The position numbers were made by a program, and so were the translations under genes. Below, in pieces: positions 55,514 through 61,724 of a stretch of DNA of 61,724 nucleotides. Under the pieces are notes generated by a model that was not told the origin of the DNA, did not search any database, and was given only the letters and a program-made list of their open reading frames with translations. Origin of the DNA: a virus. Where the stretch lies: positions 1 through 61,724 of the IMG/VR virus record IMGVR_UViG_3300010885_020050; one strand, written 5' to 3'. Positions within the stretch are counted from its first letter, which is position 1, and each line of letters begins with the position of its first letter.

Positions 55514-57169
55514 TTAGGGTCCCTGATCGTCGTTAACTATACCCTGTGGAGGAGTTGGAGCAGGAGCTGGTGATAAATCTAGGCCATCAAATCCAGCAGT
55601 GGGATTTCCCCGTAGAACCGGTGGCGGTTGAAATTCTGTAGTTGGCTCTGCACCGTCAATACCTGGAGGTTTTGCCGGCAGTAATTCTGCATTGCTAATT
55701 GACGAAATTGAATTGGGAGTTGATGACGATTCAATATTCACTGCTGATGGGGCGCGATCTTGAACATTATTAATGCTGTATACTGATGAACCGGCTAGTA
55801 ATCCTAAAGAATTAACTGCGGTTGGTTGTGCAGCATCTTGAACATTACTAATGCTGCCCACAGTTTTTGTTCCAGTTGCAGGATCAGTTTTTCTACCTGT
55901 GTCAGCAGCAGCCACAGCATTCTTGGCAGGTGTTTGTAACCATGTTCCAGATAGTTCTTGAGTGAATTTTCCGCCACGGAATTTACTTTTTACACCAGTG
56001 GCCTGATACGAAACTGCTTGTTGAGCAATACCTGCTCGACCAGCAGCCCGGTTGGATCCAAAGTTGTTTTGACCAGGATCCATGAGACCAGTTGTGGTAT
56101 TGTAATCGGTTGGCTTGTTCCAGGCAAATTCAAAATATGCTGCACTTGCTGTGGTGTTAATGCTGCCATCGGCAAAAAATGGTGATGTTGTAAATTGCCC
56201 TGGCTGTATGTTGGTAGGTGGCGGAATCCATGCAGGATCTCCCAGTATATTCAATGCAATAGTAGCAGTATCAACGGAGTAAAGATAATCAGCAGCATTA
56301 GCTCCTGGTTCAAATGTATTACCATCGCTGCCTTGTCTGGCTTGATTACTAGCAGGCATGTATCTTTTTTTCCATTGCTCTCTGCTGTTGACTCGACTGG
56401 CTTGGGATTCATTGCCTGCTCTGACAGATACGTCGCTGGTCAAGGCTTGCGTCCAAGCATTGTTGTAGTTTTGTTCAAATTGTGTGACTTGAGAATTCTG
56501 CCCAGTGAACCAGTAGTTGTAAACTTTATGCACACCTCTAAAAGAACCGTTGTCAAAATATTCACTCTGAACAGGAATCTGATACGGTGCAATGATATAA
56601 GTTATTCTGTATGCAAAATCATTCTGCTTGGGATCGTACTCCAGCTGCTCTGCTTGACAAGATATATTAAACCACACAAAGTTTTGTGCAGGTTTTCCGT
56701 TGTATTCCCATGTGTTGGTTTTTGAATTCCATATTACTTTTTGTTGATCTGTGATATAGTTACTGTTACGTAATACTGTATCAATAAATTGTATAATTTG
56801 TTGTCCGGCAGTGGCTGATCGTTGTCGCACTGCCGGACTCATGTTTTGCTTTTCACTGAGTAATTCATCAGCAGCAGTGACCTGCAAAGATCCGCCGGCA
56901 AAACTTTTGTCCAGTGGACCTGGTGGTACCACACTGGCATTGCTCAACAACGGGTCAACAAATTTGATTTCGTATATGTCAGGTATTATACCTTTGGATT
57001 TAGCTATGCCTCCCCAATAGGCATTGAGCGCTGCAATCAATCCAGTGCCGGTATCAGTGGCACCGGGTTTTGGAGCAGAATCAGCCTTGGGTGGTGCGCC
57101 AACACCACCCAGTGCGTTTTCGCCGGGTTTGCTGGAATATCTTGGTTGTGGTTGTAAATTATCAGCCAT
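55514..57169 (-). CDS. Baseplate hub-like structural protein (551 aa)
   Basis: Residues about 1-40 are Pro/Gly/Ala-rich. The central region (IPDIYEIKFVDPLLSNASVV, QQIIQFIDTVLRNSNYITDQ, FAYRITYIIAPYQIPVQSEY) has the look of the beta-rich domains of gp27-type hub proteins. The C-terminal about 170 residues are Ser/Pro-rich with repeated SISNVQD/SINNVQD units. Immediately upstream of the spike gene, where T4 places hub components, it could form the hub together with the 519-aa neighbour. I recall similar proteins as virion structural in marine T4-like phages. Confidence 0.78.
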   Translation of the reverse strand: MADNLQPQPRYSSKPGENALGGVGAPPKADSAPKPGATDTGTGLIAALNAYWGGIAKSKGIIPDIYEIKFVDPLLSNASVVPPGPLDKSFAGGSLQVTAADELLSEKQNMSPAVRQRSATAGQQIIQFIDTVLRNSNYITDQQKVIWNSKTNTWEYNGKPAQNFVWFNISCQAEQLEYDPKQNDFAYRITYIIAPYQIPVQSEYFDNGSFRGVHKVYNYWFTGQNSQVTQFEQNYNNAWTQALTSDVSVRAGNESQASRVNSREQWKKRYMPASNQARQGSDGNTFEPGANAADYLYSVDTATIALNILGDPAWIPPPTNIQPGQFTTSPFFADGSINTTASAAYFEFAWNKPTDYNTTTGLMDPGQNNFGSNRAAGRAGIAQQAVSYQATGVKSKFRGGKFTQELSGTWLQTPAKNAVAAADTGRKTDPATGTKTVGSISNVQDAAQPTAVNSLGLLAGSSVYSINNVQDRAPSAVNIESSSTPNSISSISNAELLPAKPPGIDGAEPTTEFQPPPVLRGNPTAGFDGLDLSPAPAPTPPQGIVNDDQGP

Positions 57170-57170
57170 G

Positions 57171-58730
57171 TTATCCTTCTCCCCATCCGTTGTTGTTGAT
57201 CGCCGCTAGTCTAGCTTGTGCTTGTTGTTGGGGATCTTGAACATTGTTGCTGCCCGGCGGAGATGTTTGGATAGGGACACCATTTCTGGTCTGATCACCT
57301 GCTGCTTCGCTGGCTGTTTGTTGAGCCACAGTTCCGACCAAGATGTCCCTGACAGTGGTTCCTTGGAACTGAAAGTTCTGCGGAATACTACCACGATTGG
57401 TACTAAATCCTGTAGCGGTTCCTGGTAATGTTCCTGCAATTTGATATTCAACCAGTTTGTTAGCTACTTTAAAATCAATGTTGCTAATAATGAAAGGAAT
57501 AAATTTTTCTACTGCTGCTCGATTATCTGTAACTCCAGTACGTCGTGCAATAGGCTGCACAAGATTTCCGTCCACATCGTATCCATAAAATCTTACTACC
57601 ATCACATACATTGCAGCAGAGTAATTTGGCGGAGTTCCTGGTTTGGTAATATTTTTCTTGCTGTACAAATCTGCCACGGCACTGTACAAATTATCTAGCA
57701 AAGAAATTCCATTGGGTTCAGTTATGGTAAAGGTTAAATTGCTAAATGTAGCTGCACCATTGGTTGCAGTACCTGCATAAGCAACGTCAAATTCAAGATT
57801 ATCAATGTAATAGTCCAGTGGAAAAAATGGACTTCGTCCATAGCCCACTGTACCAGATGTTTGCACAGTGGGATCAGTGCCGTTGTTTGCAGGTACTTGA
57901 TTGTTTGCTGGTGCTCCGCCACTTTGTACCAGGAGATAATAGCCTTCAAGATTTCTTTTTGGAGATTTGACCAATTTGTTATAGGTATCTGGATCCACTA
58001 GATACCAGCTGAGACTATAGGTATAGCTGGCATAGTAATCCAAGATATTGTCTTGTGATATGATAGCATTGGCCGCACCACCGTACAGTTCATCCAGTCT
58101 ATTTCGCACTGTATTGGTTGTAGGTTGTGCAGCATCATCTCCCCGTGCGCCTACTCCACCTTGTGTGGCATTGTTCACTGGTGCATAGCTGGGCAATGCT
58201 CCTTGAGTTTGCAAGCTGTTGAACTCTGCTCGTTGTTGAGGATCCAAGAATGGCGGCGCTGACAATGCCCCTGATGGCTCAGGAGATGCAATAGATTGGG
58301 TGTCATTTAATGATCTTGTTTCGTCATCGGTTCCTGAATCCGTATTGCCATTATCAGCAGTATTGGGTAGATTAGCATTGGTATCTACTGTGGGGGGTTT
58401 GTTAGTAATGCGACCATCTGGGGTTTCAACCAGCTGTTGTGGTGCTGTTGCACTGGTATTGGCATTATCATCACGTGCTCCTTGTGCCACGGCTGCAACA
58501 TCGCCGGCGCTGCTTGGTGGAGCGTTGGCCTGCGTTTGTAAAGTGGCCTGTTCCCCTTGCAAGGCAACAAGTCTTTGTTGTTGTTGAGCCAAGTTTCTTT
58601 GAGCCGAGGCTCGTTGCAATGGCGTAATATTTGGATCTTGTAATCTTTCCTCGTATGCACGTACACTGTCTTGAGTGTATTCAATATCCAATTTGACACG
58701 TAAAATTTCGCTTTGAATAAATGATGACAT
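57171..58730 (-). CDS. Baseplate or hub-associated structural protein (519 aa)
   Basis: The N-terminal 70 residues form a Gln/Arg/Leu coiled coil (SVRAYEERLQDPNITPLQRA, SAQRNLAQQQQRLVALQGEQ). A long Asn/Asp/Thr/Ala-rich linker follows to about residue 215. The folded part contains DNILDYYASYTYSLSWYLVD, PLDYYIDNLEFDVAYAG and FIPFIISNIDFKVANKLVEY. The last 40 residues are again Gln/Asn-rich. The paired arrangement with the 551-aa gene (one base between them) suggests a complex. A gp27/hub assignment is plausible from context only. Confidence 0.78.
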   Translation of the reverse strand: MSSFIQSEILRVKLDIEYTQDSVRAYEERLQDPNITPLQRASAQRNLAQQQQRLVALQGEQATLQTQANAPPSSAGDVAAVAQGARDDNANTSATAPQQLVETPDGRITNKPPTVDTNANLPNTADNGNTDSGTDDETRSLNDTQSIASPEPSGALSAPPFLDPQQRAEFNSLQTQGALPSYAPVNNATQGGVGARGDDAAQPTTNTVRNRLDELYGGAANAIISQDNILDYYASYTYSLSWYLVDPDTYNKLVKSPKRNLEGYYLLVQSGGAPANNQVPANNGTDPTVQTSGTVGYGRSPFFPLDYYIDNLEFDVAYAGTATNGAATFSNLTFTITEPNGISLLDNLYSAVADLYSKKNITKPGTPPNYSAAMYVMVVRFYGYDVDGNLVQPIARRTGVTDNRAAVEKFIPFIISNIDFKVANKLVEYQIAGTLPGTATGFSTNRGSIPQNFQFQGTTVRDILVGTVAQQTASEAAGDQTRNGVPIQTSPPGSNNVQDPQQQAQARLAAINNNGWGEG

Positions 58731-58733
58731 TGA

Positions 58734-59033
58734 TTAGAATCCCAATACGCCGCGTAGTGTGGTTATTTTAGGTAGATAAATTTGTACACCTACTTTAAAA
58801 TCCAACGGTGGTGCTGTGAGCGTGTTTGGGTTTCGTTGATAGAAAACCCACCAAAGGCCAGGATTATCATACAAATCTAATGCCAACAGATCGGGTCTAT
58901 ACTGATATGTCTGATTTATTTGCATAAGTCGATCATCGGTTTCTTTGGGGATAGCACGATTAGCCATCACGTCCAGGAAAAATTGACTATACCCTGTGGT
59001 ATAGTATGCACTGGTTGAGTCGTATGTGGCCAT
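58734..59033 (-). CDS. gp53: Baseplate wedge protein, gp53-like
   Basis: I chose ATG 59033, which overlaps the upstream stop by one base (TAATG) and gives MATYDSTSAYYTTGYSQFFL (99 aa). QINQTYQYRPDLLALDLYDN followed by PGLWWVFYQRNPN is the core of gp53-like wedge proteins, which contain a LysM-like fold that clamps the baseplate. DFKVGVQIYLPKITTLRGVL ends the domain. T4 gp53 is about twice as long, so this is a short form, as I recall for marine relatives. Confidence 0.88.
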   Translation of the reverse strand: MATYDSTSAYYTTGYSQFFLDVMANRAIPKETDDRLMQINQTYQYRPDLLALDLYDNPGLWWVFYQRNPNTLTAPPLDFKVGVQIYLPKITTLRGVLGF

Positions 59034-60619
59034 TACCAAAATCCTCCTTTGATCAAGTCACCGTTGGCAAAGCTCTTGAGACTGAACACTTGGCTGACCT
59101 GAGCACGAGTTTGCATAGGCAATAAACTTATTGTACAATCAATCTTGGTAGGAACATAAGTTGGTGAATTTTTACCCAGAGTTGGCGGTGCCTGTGGGCT
59201 CACAATAGCACCTTTGTTGATACCTTGACTAGAGAACAAGTTTTCTAATCTTTTGATAGCACCTGTTATGGGGTTAGTAGGCAAATCTTGTCTTGCTCTG
59301 CGGGTGATCAAATTAGTACCATTGATGTTGGTACTGCCTGCACGAATATAATCTACATCGTTGGGTAAACTATATTGAAAACTACTAACCACACAAGGAT
59401 GTGCTGCAAACTGATATTCTCCAAGACCAGTGAGATATACCATCGGTGGCGGAGCACCACGTTGTGCATCTTGACCATAGAACATTTTTGTTACTGATCT
59501 AAAAAAATGTATCACCGCTAACAAATAATTAGCTTCGGCGGTGTCTTGTGCTGTGAAAGTTGCAGTAAGACTCACTGCATCAGTATAACTGCTTTTGTAA
59601 AAATAACCCTTGTAGTTTGAATGTGTAAGTGCATATGAATCGTAATCAGCTTTGTATGCTACATCAATCTTGGGCATGTATGGAAATATTACTCCTCCAG
59701 TTCGAGCCAATGGTTGCAATATGCCAGGGCTGGATGCATTATACAAATAGGTGGCACCGGCAGCAAGACTAAGGCGAACACGCCAATCACCATTGTTGAC
59801 CAATTTGCGTTGAGCTTCTAATACTGCTTGTCGCTGTGCCAATTGTGTTCCAACCACAGCTTGTGAATTTTGAGCAATGAGTCTATTTGTTTCAGCTGAT
59901 GATTCATTGGGCGTGGCTTCTAGATCTAGTCTTGCCAGTCGAGCTGTTTCAGCATCACTTTGTTCCACATTCTCTGCTGCGTTAGCAGCTACTCTAGCAT
60001 CTACTCCGGCGGCGTCATCACCATAGGGGAATTCTTGTGCTGCTGCTGCGTTAGCAGCTACCTGGGCATCCACACCTGTGGCGTCATCACCATAGGGGAA
60101 TTCTTGTGCTGCTGCTGCGTTAGCAGCTACCTGAGCATCCACACCTGTGGCGTCATCACCATAGGGGAATGGTTGATTTTCTGCTGCGTTAGCAGCTACC
60201 TGAGCATCCACACCTGTGGCGTCATCACCATAGGGAAATGGTTGATTTTCTGCTGCGTTAGCTGCAACTTGTTGATCTATCCCGGTGAATTCATCTACTG
60301 CCTGGGCCGGTGCATCTGTAATAGGAGGTGGCGGTGCTCCCACAATTATGCGTGGATCAGTGAACGGTGCTGATGTAGTCTGCAAAGGAGATTGTGAATT
60401 CAGTGCAACACTTGGTTGTGTATAAGATACTTGTGTTAGTCCCAATGGATCAACAATTCCGCCGGCACCTGGAATTATTGCACCTGCATTGAAATTTGTG
60501 CCGGACCCATATGAAGCAGCATCGGCACTGATTCCAGATTGCGCAGTGGCTTCGGCCACTGATAAACCTTGCTGTATCAATTGATTAAATGTTGTTGCGT
60601 TGCTTTTGATGTATGCCAT
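59033..60619 (-). CDS. Tail/baseplate structural protein with internal 23-residue repeats (528 aa)
   Basis: The C-terminal half (about residues 268-528) starts WRVRLSLAAGATYLYNASSP. It contains DTAEANYLLAVIHFFRSVTK, MFYGQDAQRGAPPPMVYLTG, SSFQYSLPNDVDYIRAG and CTISLLPMQTRAQVSQVFSL, a conserved structural domain I recall from many T4-like marine phages. Residues 109-220 carry about five copies of a 23-residue unit (DDATGVDAQVAANAAENQPF, PYG). The N-terminus includes a VAEATAQSGI repeat-like helix. It is the first gene of the 29-kb structural operon, divergent from the sigma gene. It may be a tail-tube initiator or wedge component. Confidence 0.83.
   Translation of the reverse strand: MAYIKSNATTFNQLIQQGLSVAEATAQSGISADAASYGSGTNFNAGAIIPGAGGIVDPLGLTQVSYTQPSVALNSQSPLQTTSAPFTDPRIIVGAPPPPITDAPAQAVDEFTGIDQQVAANAAENQPFPYGDDATGVDAQVAANAAENQPFPYGDDATGVDAQVAANAAAAQEFPYGDDATGVDAQVAANAAAAQEFPYGDDAAGVDARVAANAAENVEQSDAETARLARLDLEATPNESSAETNRLIAQNSQAVVGTQLAQRQAVLEAQRKLVNNGDWRVRLSLAAGATYLYNASSPGILQPLARTGGVIFPYMPKIDVAYKADYDSYALTHSNYKGYFYKSSYTDAVSLTATFTAQDTAEANYLLAVIHFFRSVTKMFYGQDAQRGAPPPMVYLTGLGEYQFAAHPCVVSSFQYSLPNDVDYIRAGSTNINGTNLITRRARQDLPTNPITGAIKRLENLFSSQGINKGAIVSPQAPPTLGKNSPTYVPTKIDCTISLLPMQTRAQVSQVFSLKSFANGDLIKGGFW
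59951..60295 (-). repeat. Tandem 69-bp coding repeats (five units)
   Basis: The block GGCGTCATCACCATAGGG begins at 60011, 60080, 60149 and 60218, giving an exact 69-base period (23 codons). The units fall into two alternating types, one coding AENQPFPYG and one AAAQEFPYG. The outermost units are diverged. The near identity of the middle copies implies recent slippage or recombination. Confidence 0.92.
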
Positions 60620-60649
60620 GATAATTCCTATCCTTTATTTACCCAAAAA

Positions 60650-60667
60650 ATAAACCGCGCAGTTTAT
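60650..60667. promoter_or_regulatory. Inverted repeat in the divergent region between structural operon and sigma gene
   Basis: ATAAAC (60650-60655) and GTTTAT (60662-60667) flank CGCGCA. On the minus strand the right arm reads TTATAAACTG, close to the late promoter box TATAAATA at six of eight positions, about 45 bases from the structural ATG. It may be a late promoter, an operator or both. The 109-bp interval 60620-60728 holds only this, the + promoter and ribosome-binding sites. Confidence 0.4.
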
Positions 60668-60672
60668 AACCA

Positions 60673-60700
60673 TTGACAAACTGGAAAAATGTGTTATAAT
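60673..60700 (+). promoter_or_regulatory. Sigma70-type promoter of the late sigma gene
   Basis: A perfect TTGACA (60673-60678), a 16-base spacer and a perfect TATAAT (60695-60700), about 28 bases before the ATG. It lacks the conserved spacer of the P1-P5 family. AAAGGA at 60713-60718 is the ribosome-binding site. Confidence 0.82.
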
Positions 60701-60728
60701 AAATAATATTTTAAAGGATCTCGCCCTG

Positions 60729-61628
60729 ATGGCAACCATTACAAGAGCAACACCAAAGACCAACTATCTCAACAACAGAGATATTCTCAAGGAAATTCAC
60801 CTTAGCAAAAAGAATTATTGTGCTTTTAGAGATCCTGTGTTGGATCATCAATACGATATCATCCTACCATCAGTAAGCAAGATCAATCAAAAGAGCACCG
60901 CCGAAGCACGTAGAAATCAAGCAGATCGCATCAAACGTGAAACTGGTGAAATCATTGATCCAAAAAGGATACCCAACACAGACATTGTTTTTCGCATCAT
61001 GACCTGGGAACACATACCCATGGCACCTAAAAAAATCACCAAAGCTGCTGCCAAAAAACGCAAATTAGAAGAGCTGCTGGAGCTAGACGATCCTGTAGAA
61101 GAAGATACACTGGCAGGAATAATCGACGAACCCATGCTAGATCCCACACACATGCGAGTGAACTTTCCTCCATTTTTTCACTATCGTGTGGACGAGAACA
61201 AAATTCCGTTTTTGGTTGGCAAAAGCCATTGGAAAGGAGATCTTGAAACTGGGGAGTTTTCAAAGGATCATGGCGAGATGACTCGCACTCTGGCTCGGAT
61301 GTTTATGAAACTGTGCGAACGTTATGCCACAAGATCAAACTGTAGAGTATACACTTACAATGAAGAAATGCGCGGTCAAGCCTTGTTACAGCTCAGTCAA
61401 ATTGGACTGCAATTTGACGAATCAAAATCGCAGAACCCTTTTGCATATTATACTGCCGCTATCACTAATAGCTTTACTCGTATCCTAAACATTGAAAAGA
61501 AGATGCAGAACATACGTGACGACATCCTGGAGATGAACGGACTCAATCCTTCATGGACTCGGCAAAACTCCGGCAAACACTCAATGGAAGCCATGTCCGG
61601 ACCGGTTGTAAGCACCTTGGATGAGTAG
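60729..61628 (+). CDS. gp55: Late-transcription sigma factor, T4 gp55-like
   Basis: The 299-aa protein begins MATITRATPKTNYLNNRDIL. Its C-terminal half carries the gp55 core: CERYATRSNCRVYTYNEEMR, LLQLSQIGLQFDESKSQNPF, AYYTAAITNSFTRILNIEKK and NIRDDILEMNGLNPSWTRQ. In T4, gp55 directs host RNA polymerase to TATAAATA late promoters with gp33 and the sliding clamp. The protein is longer than T4 gp55 (185 aa). The extra N-terminal part contains a Lys/Ala and then acidic linker (KKITKAAAKKRKLEELLELD) typical of marine relatives as I recall. It is divergent from the late structural operon it would activate. Confidence 0.93.
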   Translation: MATITRATPKTNYLNNRDILKEIHLSKKNYCAFRDPVLDHQYDIILPSVSKINQKSTAEARRNQADRIKRETGEIIDPKRIPNTDIVFRIMTWEHIPMAPKKITKAAAKKRKLEELLELDDPVEEDTLAGIIDEPMLDPTHMRVNFPPFFHYRVDENKIPFLVGKSHWKGDLETGEFSKDHGEMTRTLARMFMKLCERYATRSNCRVYTYNEEMRGQALLQLSQIGLQFDESKSQNPFAYYTAAITNSFTRILNIEKKMQNIRDDILEMNGLNPSWTRQNSGKHSMEAMSGPVVSTLDE

Positions 61629-61634
61629 TATAAT
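61606..61634 (+). promoter_or_regulatory. Possible promoter for the nuclease gene
   Basis: TTGTAA (61606-61611), 17-base spacer and a perfect TATAAT (61629-61634) overlap the end of the sigma gene. The predicted start point would coincide with the ATG 61641, which has AAAGG directly before it, so the site may be chance or an internal promoter. Confidence 0.35.
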
Positions 61635-61640
61635 CAAAGG

Positions 61641-61724
61641 ATGAGTAATCTATTCCGAAAAGCCGCAATCTTCACTGACATCCACTTTGGCCTAAAGAGC
61701 AACAGTGTCACTCACAATGAGGAC
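61641..61724 (+). CDS. gp47: Start of a Mre11/SbcD-type nuclease, T4 gp47-like (partial)
   Basis: Only 28 residues are inside the window, beginning MSNLFRKAAIFTDIHFGLKS. TDIHFG is the first metallophosphoesterase motif (DxHxG) of Mre11/SbcD nucleases, and the placement right after gp55 matches T4-like gene order. In T4, gp46/gp47 resect DNA ends for recombination-dependent replication. AAAGG precedes the ATG by a short spacing. The 3' end lies outside the window. Confidence 0.85.
   Translation, partial: MSNLFRKAAIFTDIHFGLKSNSVTHNED

Noticed and set aside
59951-60295. CRISPR-like array
   Set aside because: The repeats are in frame within a protein and contiguous, with no spacers.

Overview
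The window looks like part of the genome of a large T4-like tailed phage (Caudoviricetes, contractile tail). The right-hand half carries a recognisable T4-type baseplate block: gp53-, gp5-, gp25- and gp6-like proteins. It ends in a divergent late sigma factor (gp55-like) followed by the start of a Mre11/SbcD-type nuclease (gp47-like). Gene density is very high, with many ATGA and TAATG start/stop overlaps. I see no tRNA, integrase, transposase or CRISPR array. A marine Gram-negative host is an inference, based on remembered resemblance of several small proteins and the virion proteins to marine T4-like phages.

Layout. (1) 1-4.8 kb, + strand: early region of small hypothetical genes plus a MoxR-type AAA ATPase and a metallopeptidase-like/VWA protein. 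Five near-identical sigma70-type promoters (TTGACC-17 bp-TATAAT, conserved spacer) drive units here; three have the upstream stop codon inside the -35 box. A strong terminator closes the block. (2) 4.8-7.4 kb, +: small proteins, a possible virion protein and thyX. (3) 7.4-12.4 kb, +: a tightly overlapping sugar-type module of nucleotidyltransferase, NAD-dependent epimerase/dehydratase, two DegT/StrS aminotransferases and an HTH-bearing radical SAM enzyme. (4) 12.4-14.96 kb, -: an 864-residue protein with at least five repeats of about 65-68 residues and a C-terminal glycosyltransferase-like domain. (5) 14.96-17.3 kb, +: two related putative glycosyltransferases. (6) 17.25-31.46 kb, -: one polycistron of about fifteen overlapping genes. 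It contains five twitch-domain radical SAM proteins, a NodU/TobZ-type carbamoyltransferase, two more TEK-type glycosyltransferases, two GT8-like and one GT2-like glycosyltransferase, a hidden 33-codon basic gene and a frameshifted small gene. (7) 31.5-60.6 kb, -: tail fibre-like proteins, a giant (about 4,720 codon) virion protein broken into three frames, and the baseplate. (8) 60.7-61.7 kb, +: late sigma and the recombination nuclease start.

Regions 3-6 read as one roughly 24-kb accessory system for making or decorating a glycan or modified polymer. Nucleotidyltransferase, epimerase and aminotransferases could supply activated amino sugars, glycosyltransferases could assemble them, and a carbamoyltransferase could cap them. 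Six radical SAM enzymes carry out unknown chemistry, possibly on the repeat protein. The parts are visible in the sequence; the pathway, product and target are inference. Three apparent frameshifts each fit one missing base, two of them beside short homopolymers, so uncorrected sequencing indels should be excluded before treating the broken genes as biology.
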